This document shows, piece after piece, positions 20,996-30,105 of a stretch of 64,000 nucleotides of DNA. Position 1 is the stretch's first letter. Each line of letters starts with the position of its first letter. The position numbers were made by a program, and so were the translations under genes. Under the pieces are notes generated by a model. That model saw only the letters and a program-made list of their open reading frames with translations, ran no database searches and was not told the DNA's origin. The stretch spans positions 1 to 64,000 of the forward strand of contig DAIDHQ010000039.1 of the NCBI GenBank assembly GCA_027459645.1. The letters run 5' to 3'. The stretch comes from Vulcanimicrobiota bacterium. GTDB taxonomy: Bacteria > Vulcanimicrobiota > Vulcanimicrobiia > Vulcanimicrobiales > Vulcanimicrobiaceae.

Positions 20996-22315
20996 ATGAG
21001 GAGTCTTCGTGCGTGGGTTGCACTCGCTCTCAGCCTTAGCGGCTTGGGCGGGTTTGCCGTGTCCGCGGTGGCATCCGCGGCATCGTCTCAGGCGCCGGTC
21101 GTCATCGTGCCGATCCACGGCATGGTCGACGACGGCATGCGTCATCTCGTCGAACGCGCGGTCGCAGAGGCCAATCGCGTGCACGCGCGGGCGATCGTGC
21201 TCGACGTCAACTCCACCGGCGGTCTGCTCGCCGACGCGTTTGCGATCAAAGATGCCATTTATTCGGCGAAAGAACCGGTGATCGCGTACGACGAACGGCG
21301 CGCGTATTCCAGCGCGGCGTTGATTTCGATGGCGAGCAACACGATCGTCATGGCTCCCGGCGCGTCCATCGGCGCGGCGCAACCGCATCCGACGACCAAA
21401 GAGCTCGTCTCTGCGGTCAAAGCGGAATTTGAATCGGCGGCCCAGCGAAATCATCGCAATCCGACGCTCGCGGCGGCGATGGTCGATCCGAGCATCGACC
21501 TGCCGGGCTATAAACCCAGCGGCGCCTATCTCACGCTCAACACGGCCGACGCACTGCGCTCCGGCATCGCTCAGGCGCAAGCGCCGTCGCTCGATGCGGC
21601 ACTCGCAGCGTTTCATCTCGCCAACGCACCGCGTTTGACGCCGCAGTATACGTGGGGCGAAGAACTCGCGCGTTTCGCGACGATGCCCGAAATTAGCGGG
21701 CTGTTGCTGACGATCGGGATGTTGGGGTTGATTATCGAGATGCAAACGCTGCACGGGATCGCCGGGACGATCGGCGTCGCGGCGCTCGCGCTGTTCTTCG
21801 GAACGCACGTGTACGCGGGCTTTTCCAACGGTCTGGTCATCGCGCTTGCGATCGTCGGGCTGATCGGCATACTCTGGGAGTTACACGTAGTTCCCGGACA
21901 TGGGGTGCCGGGTGTCTTGGGCGCGATGGCCCTGGTAGCGGCGGTGCTACTTGCCTTCGGCCTGCCGTTTTTCTTCGTTGCCGTCGAGACGTTTTCGACC
22001 GCGGTCATCCTCACCGCGATCGGTTTCGCGCTCTTTACGCGTCTCGTTCCTGAAAACGCGTGGATGCAGAAGCTTACCCTTGCTGCCGTTCAGGGACCCG
22101 ATTATGTCACCAGTTCCGATTTCTCGTCGCTTCGCGGAGCGATTGGGACCGCATCGTCGTTCCTGCGCCCGGCCGGCGTCGCGTCGATCGACGGCAAGCG
22201 CGTCGACGTCTTGACGGAGGGTGAATTCATCCAGGCGGGAACGCCGATCCGAGTGACGCGCGTCGAAGGCGCCCGCATCTTCGTCGAACCCGTGACCTTG
22301 CCCAGCTACAAGTAG
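20996..22315 (+). CDS. nfeD: NfeD-family membrane serine protease (long form)
   Basis: 439 residues. A signal anchor is followed by a ClpP/crotonase-fold protease domain (about 30-200; [18 protein letters not shown] and [12 protein letters not shown], with the likely nucleophile in the latter). Four to five membrane helices (235-345) and a C-terminal OB-fold NfeD domain (about 365-435) follow. NfeD proteins partner with flotillin/stomatin-like SPFH proteins, and the next gene encodes FloA. Confidence 0.9.
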   Translation: MRSLRAWVALALSLSGLGGFAVSAVASAASSQAPVVIVPIHGMVDDGMRHLVERAVAEANRVHARAIVLDVNSTGGLLADAFAIKDAIYSAKEPVIAYDERRAYSSAALISMASNTIVMAPGASIGAAQPHPTTKELVSAVKAEFESAAQRNHRNPTLAAAMVDPSIDLPGYKPSGAYLTLNTADALRSGIAQAQAPSLDAALAAFHLANAPRLTPQYTWGEELARFATMPEISGLLLTIGMLGLIIEMQTLHGIAGTIGVAALALFFGTHVYAGFSNGLVIALAIVGLIGILWELHVVPGHGVPGVLGAMALVAAVLLAFGLPFFFVAVETFSTAVILTAIGFALFTRLVPENAWMQKLTLAAVQGPDYVTSSDFSSLRGAIGTASSFLRPAGVASIDGKRVDVLTEGEFIQAGTPIRVTRVEGARIFVEPVTLPSYK

Positions 22316-22335
22316 CCCAAAGGAGTGTACGTCAG

Positions 22336-23346
22336 GTGATTGCGGCCAGTGCGATAGTCGTGGTGGTGATTTTTTTCATCGCCGTTATCGCGTTTTTCAT
22401 GTTTCTCTACTACTTCCCGATCGGGTTGTGGATCCGCACGGTCGCAGCCGGCGTTCCGCTCGGCATCATTTCGCTCGTGCGCATGCGGCTGATCGGCATT
22501 CCTCCGGGCGTCATCGTGACGAATTACGTACGGGCGCGCAAAGCGGGCTTGAACCTGACGGTCGATCAGATGCAATCGCATTATCTTGCGGGCGGTAACG
22601 TGGAAAACGTCACGCTTGCGATGATCGCCGCCCAGCGCGCGCAGATCCCGCTGGAATGGCAGCGAGCGGCGGCGATCGATCTCGCGGGACGCAACGTCGT
22701 CGAAGCGCTGCAGACGTCGGTCGTTCCGAAAGTCATCGAAACGCCGATCTTCCAAGGCGTCGCGCAGAACGGCATTCAGTTGAACGTCAAGGCGCGCGTG
22801 ACCGTGCGCAGCAACCTGGACCGCTACGTCGGCGGCGCCGGCGAGCAAACGATCATCGCGCGCGTCGGTGAAGGCGTCGTTTCCGCGGTCGGCGCGGCCG
22901 TCGATCACAAAGAAGTGCTCGAGTATCCCGACCGCATTTCGAAGGCGGTCTTGGCGAAGGGGCTCGATGCCGGCACGGCCTTCGAGATCGTCTCGATCGA
23001 CATCGCCGACGTCGACGTCGGCAAGAACATCGGCGCCGAACTGCAGACGTCGCAAGCCGAAGCCGATCGCCGCATCGCGCAAGCGAAAGCGTCGGAACGG
23101 CAATATGCCGCTATGGCCTCCGAACAGGAGCAAAAGGCGCAGACCCAAGCGATGCGTGCGAAGGTCGTGGAAGCCGAAGCGGCGATTCCGCTCGCAATCG
23201 CCGATGCGTTCAAGAACGGCAACCTCGGCGTGATGGATTACTATCGTCTGAAGAACATTCAGGCCGATACGACGATGCGCGACGCGATCGGTGGAAGCGC
23301 CGAAAGCCCGGCTCCTGGGGAGAACCCGCCGCCGCCCGGCAAATAA
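22336..23346 (+). CDS. floA: Flotillin-like SPFH protein FloA (YqfA)
   Basis: 336 residues from a GTG start. An N-terminal membrane hairpin ([20 protein letters not shown]) precedes the SPFH domain ([40 protein letters not shown]), and a coiled-coil Ala/Glu-rich tail follows. FloA assembles in membrane microdomains and is usually co-encoded with NfeD, as here. Confidence 0.93.
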   Translation: MIAASAIVVVVIFFIAVIAFFMFLYYFPIGLWIRTVAAGVPLGIISLVRMRLIGIPPGVIVTNYVRARKAGLNLTVDQMQSHYLAGGNVENVTLAMIAAQRAQIPLEWQRAAAIDLAGRNVVEALQTSVVPKVIETPIFQGVAQNGIQLNVKARVTVRSNLDRYVGGAGEQTIIARVGEGVVSAVGAAVDHKEVLEYPDRISKAVLAKGLDAGTAFEIVSIDIADVDVGKNIGAELQTSQAEADRRIAQAKASERQYAAMASEQEQKAQTQAMRAKVVEAEAAIPLAIADAFKNGNLGVMDYYRLKNIQADTTMRDAIGGSAESPAPGENPPPPGK

Positions 23347-23349
23347 CGC

Positions 23350-23823
23350 ATGCACGAACTCGGAACGCTCGTCTGGATCATCCTCATCGTGATCGGCGTG
23401 GTCTCCTCGATCGCGAAGAAGGCGCGAGAGGGCTCGGGTGCCGTGAAACGGCTGCAGCAGCGGCAGACTCCGCGTGCACACCCCCCTCTCCAGGGCCAAA
23501 GCGTGACGGGAGCCGCTCCGGTACGGACCATGGCGCCGCCCCCGGTGCAAACCGCCCCTGCGCCGGTTCCAGTGGCGCCGCCGGTCCAGACGCGGGAGCT
23601 CATCGAGCGTCCGCCGTTCGTGATTACCACGCGTACGCCGCCGCGGCCAGCCGTGCCCGCGCCCTCGCCACAGGCCGAGCGCAGTGGAACCGCGGGTTTT
23701 CGTGGTATGTTCGAACGGGGGAACCTCGTGCGAGCGATCGTAGCCGCCGAGGTCCTCGGTCCACCTAAAGCCCTGCAGGAGCACTCGATCTGGAGTCCAC
23801 GGCACAGCGAACCATCGATCTAA
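23350..23823 (+). CDS. Small membrane-anchored Pro-rich protein
   Basis: 157 residues. One N-terminal membrane helix (LGTLVWIILIVIGVVSSIA) precedes a basic segment and a long Pro/Ala-rich, probably disordered region. The C-terminal stretch (ERGNLVRAIVAAEVLGPPK) resembles a recurring short motif in uncharacterised proteins beside floA. It begins 4 nt after floA and its end overlaps the probable CTG start of phoH. Function unknown. Confidence 0.65.
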   Translation: MHELGTLVWIILIVIGVVSSIAKKAREGSGAVKRLQQRQTPRAHPPLQGQSVTGAAPVRTMAPPPVQTAPAPVPVAPPVQTRELIERPPFVITTRTPPRPAVPAPSPQAERSGTAGFRGMFERGNLVRAIVAAEVLGPPKALQEHSIWSPRHSEPSI

Positions 23824-24749
23824 CCGACCTCAGCGATCACGTCCGGCTCTTCGGACAGTTCGACCAAAACCTCTCAGCGCTGGAAGATCGATTGGACGTG
23901 CGCGTGCGTGCCGACGGCAATCGGCTCTTGCTCGCGGGTGAAAACGATAATGTCGACCGGGCCGAGCACGCCGTACGCCGCATGCTCGATGCCGCGGTTT
24001 CCGGCGCGCAGATCACGCCGGACGACGTTGCGCTCGCCATCGAAGATGCGCGCCAAGCACCGGGCGGCCATCCGCTTCCCGGAACGCTCATGCGCAATCA
24101 TCGCGGAAGAGAAGTGCGTCCCAAGACGCGCGGCCAGCGCGAGTTCGTGCATTCGATCGAACGCAATACACTCACCGTCGGCATCGGACCGGCGGGCACC
24201 GGCAAGACGTTCCTTGCGGTCGTTATGGCCGTGCGCGCGTTGAAGAACCGCGAGGTTTCGCGCTTGATTCTTTCGCGGCCCGCCGTCGAAGCCGGCGAAA
24301 AGCTCGGTTTTTTGCCGGGCGATCTGCGCGAGAAAGTCGATCCGTATTTGCGCCCGCTCTACGACGCGCTCGAAGATCTGCTCGATGTGGCGGTCGTGGA
24401 GAAATATTTGGAACGCGGCACGATCGAAGTGGCGCCGCTTGCGTACATGCGCGGACGCACGCTCAACGACGCGTTCGTTATTTTGGACGAAGCGCAAAAC
24501 GCGAGCGCGGACCAGCTCAAGATGTTTCTGACGCGGCTGGGTGAAGGTTCGAAGATGGTCGTCAACGGCGACGTGACCCAAGTCGATCTACCGTCGGGGG
24601 CTCGAAGCGGTTTACGCGACGCCGCGCGGCGATTGCAGGACGTTCCGGGCATCGGCGTGGTCGAATTGACCGAGACCGACGTGGTACGGCATCCCTTAGT
24701 GGCGAAGATCATTCGCGCGTATGAAGGCGACCATCCATTTTCGCAATGA
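23790..24749 (+). CDS. phoH: PhoH-like ATPase (probable CTG start)
   Basis: About 319 residues. The P-loop (IGPAGTGKTFLAV) and Walker B (FVILDEAQNA) are intact, as are SRPAVEAGEKLGFLPGDLREK and MVVNGDVTQVDLP. The usual PhoH N-terminus (IDLTDLSDHVRLFGQFDQNL) is encoded upstream of the first ATG/GTG/TTG-type codon (TTG 23892). The reading frame there contains no canonical start back to a TAA, but a CTG at 23790 has AGGAG at 23777-23781, 8 nt away. I therefore place the start at 23790. PhoH precedes ybeY in a conserved RNA-metabolism pair, and the two overlap by 29 nt. Confidence 0.88.
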   Translation: MESTAQRTIDLTDLSDHVRLFGQFDQNLSALEDRLDVRVRADGNRLLLAGENDNVDRAEHAVRRMLDAAVSGAQITPDDVALAIEDARQAPGGHPLPGTLMRNHRGREVRPKTRGQREFVHSIERNTLTVGIGPAGTGKTFLAVVMAVRALKNREVSRLILSRPAVEAGEKLGFLPGDLREKVDPYLRPLYDALEDLLDVAVVEKYLERGTIEVAPLAYMRGRTLNDAFVILDEAQNASADQLKMFLTRLGEGSKMVVNGDVTQVDLPSGARSGLRDAARRLQDVPGIGVVELTETDVVRHPLVAKIIRAYEGDHPFSQ

Positions 24750-25176
24750 CGTCCGCGGGAGCGGCGTCAACTCACGCAGCCTAAAGGCGACGATGCAGTC
24801 GTTGATGGCCGCTGCAGGCGAGGCGGGTGCCGCCATCTCGGTGACGCTCGTCGGCGACGCGGCGATTCGCGAGATCAATCGCGAGCACCGCGGCAAAGAC
24901 AAGGCGACCGACGTGCTGAGTTTTCCGCTCGAACCCGAACCGGGCGCTCCCGAACGGTTGTTGGGCGATATCGTGATCAGCCTGGATACGGCGAGGCGTC
25001 AGGCGGCGGATTACGATGCGCCGCTCGAACGCGAGCTCGAACGGCTGCTCATTCACGGACTGCTGCACGTGCTCGGGCACGATCACGAAGAAGCAGACGA
25101 ACGCGAGGAGATGGAACGCGAGGAACGGCGGCTGGCCGACGCGATCGGCATGCCTTGGCCGTACGAACGCGCGTGA
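24721..25176 (+). CDS. ybeY: Endoribonuclease YbeY (rRNA maturation factor)
   Basis: 151 residues. The metal-binding motif HGLLHVLGHDH (His112, His116, His122) and KATDVLSFPLEPE are the UPF0054 hallmarks. It acts in 16S rRNA 3'-end maturation and ribosome quality control. Its start lies inside the phoH 3' end, and its stop overlaps the next GTG. Confidence 0.95.
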   Translation: MKATIHFRNDVRGSGVNSRSLKATMQSLMAAAGEAGAAISVTLVGDAAIREINREHRGKDKATDVLSFPLEPEPGAPERLLGDIVISLDTARRQAADYDAPLERELERLLIHGLLHVLGHDHEEADEREEMEREERRLADAIGMPWPYERA

Positions 25177-25877
25177 AGCTCTTCCAATCCTTTAATCACG
25201 CCTTCCAAGGCATCATGTACGCCGCGCGCACGCAGCAGAACATGCGCATCCATTTGCTGATCTCGCTGCTCGTGATCTTGGCGTCATTCTTTTTGCGGTT
25301 GGATCGTTCGTACGTCATCGCGCTGGTCATCATCATCGCGGTCGTGCTCTCGCTCGAGCTCGTCAATACCGCGGTCGAAGCGGTCGTCGATCTCCTTACG
25401 GCGACTCACCATCCGCTGGCAAAGACGGCAAAAGATGCCGCGGCCGGCGCGGTCTTGGTCGCATCGCTCGCCGCCATCGTCATCGGCTATCTGATCTTCT
25501 ATCAAGGGATCATCAACGGCGGGCAACGCGTCTTCGCGGCCGTGACGTCGGTGCCCAGCAACGTGGCCTTCGTCGTGCTTTTCTCGGTAGCGATCGCGAC
25601 GATCTTTGCCAAAGCGTGGGTCGGGCGCGGTTCCGCGCTCCAAGGCGGCGCCGTGAGCGGCCACGCCGCCCTCGCCTTTGCCGCAGCGACCCTGCTGGCG
25701 TTCATCTACGAGCGGCCTCTGCCGGCATTGCTTGCCTATTTCGTCGCGTTTCTGGTGGCCGAAAGCCGCGTCGAGGGCAAGATTCATTCGACGGCCGAGG
25801 TTATCGCCGGATCGGTGCTCGGTACGGTCGGAGCCCTGGCGATTTATCTGCTGGCTCGCTCGCACCTTATGCTATAA
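25173..25877 (+). CDS. Diacylglycerol/undecaprenol kinase fused to a PAP2 phosphatase domain
   Basis: 234 residues. The N-terminal half is a DgkA-type kinase (FNHAFQGIMYAARTQQNMRI; LELVNTAVEAVVDLLT) with three membrane helices. The C-terminal half is PAP2-like (GGAVSGHAALAFAAA and KIHSTAEVIAGSVLG, with the phosphatase His residues). Such fusions probably phosphorylate and dephosphorylate undecaprenol in the cytoplasmic membrane. The GTG at 25173 overlaps the ybeY stop. Its TAA stop lies within the promoter element at 25870. Confidence 0.85.
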   Translation: MKLFQSFNHAFQGIMYAARTQQNMRIHLLISLLVILASFFLRLDRSYVIALVIIIAVVLSLELVNTAVEAVVDLLTATHHPLAKTAKDAAAGAVLVASLAAIVIGYLIFYQGIINGGQRVFAAVTSVPSNVAFVVLFSVAIATIFAKAWVGRGSALQGGAVSGHAALAFAAATLLAFIYERPLPALLAYFVAFLVAESRVEGKIHSTAEVIAGSVLGTVGALAIYLLARSHLML

Positions 25878-25878
25878 T
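25870..25878 (+). promoter_or_regulatory. Extended -10 promoter upstream of corC-like gene
   Basis: TGCTATAAT, identical to the rpmE element, overlaps the stop codon of the DgkA-PAP2 gene. Transcription would begin near 25885, giving a roughly 70-nt leader to the ATG at 25953. That leader contains a very GC-rich self-complementary run (25911-25935). Confidence 0.5.
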
Positions 25879-25952
25879 GGCGCCGATTTGAAAAAAGACC
25901 CGTACCGAAGCCGCGGGCCGCGGCCGGCCGGCCCCGAAGAGGGACGGTAACG

Positions 25953-27272
25953 ATGACCACGGCCCATCCGAACTGGCTGGAAATCACCGCCCTCGTCCTG
26001 CTGGTCCTTGCGTCAGCCTTTTTCTCCGCCTCGGAGACCGCGCTGGTCTCGGTTTCGCGTCTGCGCGCTCGGGCGCTGGTCGACCGCAAGGTGCGCGGCG
26101 CGCAGGGCGTGCTCGACCTCGTCGACGACAAGAGCCACACGCTCAGCTCGATCCTGATCGGCAATACGATCGCATTGCTCGCCGCCGACTCCCTGGCAAC
26201 GACCATCGCGATCGATCTGGGGCTCTCTCCACCGGCGCTGTGGTCGACGGTCGCCATGGCGGTGGTCCTGCTGCTCTTCGGAGAGATCATTCCGAAGACG
26301 CTCGCGACGACGGGCGGCGAGCGCTACATGCTGGTGATGTCGCGCGTGCTGCGCGTCGTGAGTTCGGTCATCGCCCCGGTCACCAACGTCTTTATCTTCG
26401 TCGCGAACATGCTCTTACGCGTCTTCGGGCTCAAGCACACGCACCATATGTACGTTACCGAAGAGGACATCCGGGCGCTCGTGAACGTCGGCGCCGAGCA
26501 GCGCGTGATCGAAGAAGAAGAGCGCGAGATGATTCACTCGGTCATCGAATTCGGCGATACGATCGTACGCGAGATCATGACCCCGCGTCCCGAAATCGTC
26601 GCGGTCTCGATCGACGATTCGCCGCGCCGCGCACTCGACGTCGTGATCGCCGAAGGCTATTCGAAACTGCCGGTCTATCAGGAATCGAAGGACGACATCA
26701 TCGGCGTCGTGCACGATCGCGAGCTCTTGATCGCGCTCGCCAACGGCCAGTTAGCGCAGACGAGCCTGCGAACGCTGATGCGTACGGTCGTACACGTTCC
26801 CGAGACCAAGAAGCTCGCCGAGTTGCTGCGCGAGATGCAGCGTGACAAGTTTTCCATGGCGATCGTCATGGACGAATACGGGGGCACGGCCGGCCTGGTC
26901 ACGATGGAGGACTTGCTCGAAGAGATCGTCGGCGAGATTCGCGACGAACACGACGTCGACGAACAGGAACCCATCCACGTCGTCAACGGCAACGAAGCCG
27001 TCGTAGAAGCGGGAACCAACATCGACGACGTCAATAACGAACTCGGGACGCACATTCCGACGGAAGATTTTGAAACGATCGGCGGATTCGTGGTCGGGCT
27101 CTTCGGGCGGTTGCCGAAGGAAGGCGAGGAGATCGACGTCGACGGGGGCACCAGCGTCAAAGTCGAACGCACCCGGGGGCGCCGCATCCTGAGCGTCCGC
27201 ATCTTTACCACCCCTCACACCGACGAAGAAACGCGCGAGGCGACGAGCGATGAGCACGACGTTGTCCCCTGA
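25953..27272 (+). CDS. CNNM/CorC-HlyC family transporter-like protein
   Basis: 439 residues: a DUF21/CNNM transmembrane domain (about 1-190; SAFFSASETALVSVSRLRAR), a CBS pair (about 205-330; MTPRPEIVAVSIDDSPRRAL) and a CorC_HlyC domain (about 345-425). Members are linked to magnesium/cobalt efflux. The ATG at 25953 has GGGACGG upstream. The cdd start lies inside its 3' end. Confidence 0.92.
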   Translation: MTTAHPNWLEITALVLLVLASAFFSASETALVSVSRLRARALVDRKVRGAQGVLDLVDDKSHTLSSILIGNTIALLAADSLATTIAIDLGLSPPALWSTVAMAVVLLLFGEIIPKTLATTGGERYMLVMSRVLRVVSSVIAPVTNVFIFVANMLLRVFGLKHTHHMYVTEEDIRALVNVGAEQRVIEEEEREMIHSVIEFGDTIVREIMTPRPEIVAVSIDDSPRRALDVVIAEGYSKLPVYQESKDDIIGVVHDRELLIALANGQLAQTSLRTLMRTVVHVPETKKLAELLREMQRDKFSMAIVMDEYGGTAGLVTMEDLLEEIVGEIRDEHDVDEQEPIHVVNGNEAVVEAGTNIDDVNNELGTHIPTEDFETIGGFVVGLFGRLPKEGEEIDVDGGTSVKVERTRGRRILSVRIFTTPHTDEETREATSDEHDVVP

Positions 27273-27651
27273 ACTCGACGAGCTGCTTTCGGCCGCGCGC
27301 GACGCGCGCGAACGCGCCTACGCACCCTATTCAAACTTTCGCGTGGGCGCCGCGCTCGACGCGGGCGACGGCAACGTGTTTTTCGGCTCGAACGTCGAGA
27401 ACGCGAGTTACGGGTTGTCGATATGCGCCGAACGAGGCGCGGTCGTTGCCGCAATTGCGGCAGGATTCCGGCGATTCGACGCCATTGCGGTGGCGGGCCC
27501 CCAGGGAGAACTCACCAGCCCGTGCGGTGCGTGCCGGCAATTTCTCGCGGAGTTCAATCCGTCGATGACGGTAGTTTACACGGATCGCGACGGACCGGTC
27601 GCGACGACGCTGGCGGAGCTCTTGCCGCATTCCTTCAACCCGTTCGTATAA
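27250..27651 (+). CDS. cdd: Cytidine deaminase
   Basis: 133 residues, homotetrameric type. The zinc and catalytic motifs are CAERGAV (Cys59, Glu61) and PCGACRQ (Cys92, Cys95), with FRVGAAL and NVENASYG for substrate binding. It deaminates cytidine and deoxycytidine to uridines for pyrimidine salvage. The start overlaps the preceding gene by 23 nt. Confidence 0.95.
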   Translation: MSTTLSPELDELLSAARDARERAYAPYSNFRVGAALDAGDGNVFFGSNVENASYGLSICAERGAVVAAIAAGFRRFDAIAVAGPQGELTSPCGACRQFLAEFNPSMTVVYTDRDGPVATTLAELLPHSFNPFV

Positions 27652-28366
27652 GACCCGCGCGATCGTCTTGCGCGGGCGTCCGCTCGGCGAAGCGGATCGC
27701 ATCTTGACGCTCTTCACGACCGAACGCGGAAAGCTCGACGCCGTCGCAAAGGGCGTGCGCCGCGCCAAGAGCCATCTCGCCGGACGTTTGGAATTCGCGA
27801 ACGAATGCGAATTGCAGATGCACCGCGGCCGTTCGCTCGATGTGATCGTGCACGCCGACATCGTCGCCTCGCCCTGGCAATCGCTGGTCGAACCGGAACG
27901 CTTTGCGGTCGCGCAATTGATTGCCGAACTAATCGATGCGTTTTGCGAGCCGGATCTCGCGATGCCCGACGTGTACGCACTGCTCGCCGGTGCGCTGCAA
28001 GCGATCGCTCAGAGCGACGCTCCACGCGCGCTCGTTCCGCGCTTCAGCCTGCGCCTGCTCTCGGCCCTCGGCATCGAACCGCCGGTCGACGCGTGCATTC
28101 GGTGCGGCGGTCCTTTCGGCGGCGAGCGCGCATGGGTCGACGAAGAGGCAGGCGGGTTTATCTGCGAGCGGTGCCGGGAGCGTTGGCGCGATCTCGTGGA
28201 ACTGGACGCGGAGGATCTGCGCAATCTTGCCGAATTGGCGACGCCGCGCGGGCGCAAAGGCGCCGCGTTGCGTGCGCGGCCGCGCGTGGCGCAGGCAATC
28301 GAGGGCGTGATCGTGCATCATCTCGGGCGCCGCCCGAGAGCGGCGAATTGGGAGGGTACCCGGTAA
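27629..28366 (+). CDS. recO: DNA repair protein RecO
   Basis: About 245 residues: an N-terminal OB fold followed by a helical and zinc-finger region (ACIRCGGPF ... CERCRE). RecO loads RecA with RecR at gaps. The family N-terminus YKTRAIVLRGRPLGEADRI is encoded in the frame, but the first canonical start is a TTG at 27668, inside that strand. No ATG, GTG or TTG lies between 27668 and the upstream in-frame TAG. An ATT at 27629 with GGAG at 27615-27618 (10 nt away) is the best candidate, so the true start is uncertain: 27629 keeps the whole fold, 27668 is conservative. Confidence 0.82.
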   Translation: MPSTRSYKTRAIVLRGRPLGEADRILTLFTTERGKLDAVAKGVRRAKSHLAGRLEFANECELQMHRGRSLDVIVHADIVASPWQSLVEPERFAVAQLIAELIDAFCEPDLAMPDVYALLAGALQAIAQSDAPRALVPRFSLRLLSALGIEPPVDACIRCGGPFGGERAWVDEEAGGFICERCRERWRDLVELDAEDLRNLAELATPRGRKGAALRARPRVAQAIEGVIVHHLGRRPRAANWEGTR

Positions 28367-28788
28367 TGGCGCTGATGGCGCTCGACGTCGGAAGTAAACG
28401 CATTGGGATCGCCGTCGCGGACCCCACGGGCAGCTTCGCGCTGCCGGTCGGTACGGTCGAGCGCAGCAACCTGCGCGCCGATCTCGCAAAGCTCGTGGAA
28501 TACTTCGAGTCGTACGTCGTATCCGAACTCGTGGTCGGGGATCCCGTCTCGCTTTCGGGCGAACGCGGAATCGCCGCACAGAAAATGGATGCGTTCGTCG
28601 AGCAACTCAAAGGCGTGTTTTCGGGTACGATCCACCGAGTGGACGAACGCATGACCACGGCTCAGGCGACCAAGACGCTGATTGCCGCCGACGTTTCGCG
28701 TAAGCGGCGCAAGGAGGTCGTCGACAAGATGGCCGCCGCCTTGATTCTCGAGAGTTTTCTCGCGCGCCGCCGCAACCAGGTGCGTTGA
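28366..28788 (+). CDS. ruvX: Holliday junction resolvase-like RuvX/YqgF
   Basis: 140 residues with an RNase H-like fold: ALDVGSKRIGIAVADPTG, LVVGDPVSLSGERG and VDERMTTAQATKTL carry the conserved acidic residues. The protein acts on pre-16S rRNA 5' ends in E. coli and is often annotated as a resolvase. The ATG at 28366 shares one base with the recO stop and has GGGAGGG upstream; a second ATG at 28375 is possible. Confidence 0.92.
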   Translation: MALMALDVGSKRIGIAVADPTGSFALPVGTVERSNLRADLAKLVEYFESYVVSELVVGDPVSLSGERGIAAQKMDAFVEQLKGVFSGTIHRVDERMTTAQATKTLIAADVSRKRRKEVVDKMAAALILESFLARRRNQVR

Positions 28789-29783
28789 TGCGGCTTTTAC
28801 GTGCGTTCAATGTTGCCTTCGCCGTGGTGGTGCTCATTGGGGCCTGCGCGATCGGCTGGTATTGGTACGCCGTGCACATCGACCGCTCGCATCCGGCGCA
28901 GAGCACGCAAGTCATCGTGCCGCGCGGCTCGACGTTTACCGCGATCGCCGACCAGCTCGCCCAGCAGGGCGTGGTCGGCAACGCGTTTGCGTTTCGGCTG
29001 CTCGCGCGCCTGGCGCACGCCGACGTCGCCGTGCACGCGGGCGGCTATCAATTTGCGCCGCACGAGACCTCGGCGGAGGTTCTGCACGCATTACTGACCG
29101 GCGGCGCACAGGTCGCGACGTGGGTGACGATTCCGGAAGGCTTTACGGCCGCGCAAATTGCGGACCGCTTGCAGAACGAGGGCGTCGGGCAGGCTCCGGC
29201 GCTGCTCTCGTCATTCATGTCCACCACGCTCGTCGTGGACGGCACGCGGACGAAAAGTCTCGAAGGTTTCTTGTTCCCAAGTACCTATCTGGTGCCGCTC
29301 GGTGCTACGCCGGGGCAGATCATCAAGCAGCTGACGGGCCAGTTCTTCAAAGAGCTCCCCGCCGATGCGGCGGCACGAGCGAAGGCTCTCCACGTCACCG
29401 TCCCGCAGGCGGTGACGGTCGCATCGCTCGTCGAACGCGAAGCAAAGATCGATGCCGATCGCCCGATGATCGCGGCGGTCATCTATAACCGCTTGCGCTT
29501 GAACATGCCGTTGCAGGTCGACGCGACGATCGAATACGCACTTCCGCACCACAAGGCGGAGCTATCGTACGCCGACTTGAAGATCGACTCGCCGTACAAC
29601 ACCTATCTCCATTCCGGACTACCCCCCACCCCGATCGCCAACCCCGGCAAGCCGTCCCTTGAAGCGGCCTTGCACCCGGCAAAGACCGACGCGCTCTATT
29701 ATGTCTATTGCGGGAACGGGCACCATGTCTTTGCGAAGACGCTTGCACAGCATCAGGCCAATGTGGCCCGGTGCTTACACTAG
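28788..29783 (+). CDS. mltG: Endolytic murein transglycosylase MltG
   Basis: 331 residues. One N-terminal membrane helix (LLRAFNVAFAVVVLIGACAI) precedes a LysM-like segment (STQVIVPRGSTFTAIADQL) and the YceG catalytic domain. The catalytic Glu is in VASLVEREAKIDADRPM, with the conserved YNTYLHSGLPPTPIANPG. It cleaves nascent peptidoglycan strands at the outer face of the membrane. It overlaps ruvX by 1 nt. Confidence 0.93.
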   Translation: MRLLRAFNVAFAVVVLIGACAIGWYWYAVHIDRSHPAQSTQVIVPRGSTFTAIADQLAQQGVVGNAFAFRLLARLAHADVAVHAGGYQFAPHETSAEVLHALLTGGAQVATWVTIPEGFTAAQIADRLQNEGVGQAPALLSSFMSTTLVVDGTRTKSLEGFLFPSTYLVPLGATPGQIIKQLTGQFFKELPADAAARAKALHVTVPQAVTVASLVEREAKIDADRPMIAAVIYNRLRLNMPLQVDATIEYALPHHKAELSYADLKIDSPYNTYLHSGLPPTPIANPGKPSLEAALHPAKTDALYYVYCGNGHHVFAKTLAQHQANVARCLH

Positions 29784-29802
29784 ACCGAGAGGAATCGACG
29801 AC

Positions 29803-30105
29803 ATGACCACGTCCAACAATGGTGAAGCCAAGAGCGGTCCGCTCGAACTGAGCGAAGTGCTCTACATCGAGACCAAGGACGGCGGCGAACTGCCCTTCGA
29901 GGTCGTCGGCATCCTCGAAGACCCGGACGACGGCACGTCGTACGCGGTGCTGATGTACGAACCCAAGGACGAAGAAGCCGAAAGCGAGTTCATCGTCACG
30001 GATCTCGAAGGCAACTTGCTCGAAGACGACGAGCTGGCGCAAGAGATTCTCGACGAATTCCTGGTCTTTGCGGAAGAAGCCGGCGACGACGGCGGAGAGT
30101 CGTAG
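29803..30105 (+). CDS. DUF1292 protein
   Basis: 100 residues, very acidic. The core LPFEVVGILEDPDDGTSYAV ... EAESEFIVTDLEGNL matches DUF1292 (YrzB). In Firmicutes this gene is also next to ruvX and mltG, so the neighbourhood is conserved. Role unknown. Its TAG stop is followed immediately by a CTG that probably starts the next gene, and its own 3' end supplies that gene's ribosome site. Confidence 0.85.
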   Translation: MTTSNNGEAKSGPLELSEVLYIETKDGGELPFEVVGILEDPDDGTSYAVLMYEPKDEEAESEFIVTDLEGNLLEDDELAQEILDEFLVFAEEAGDDGGES

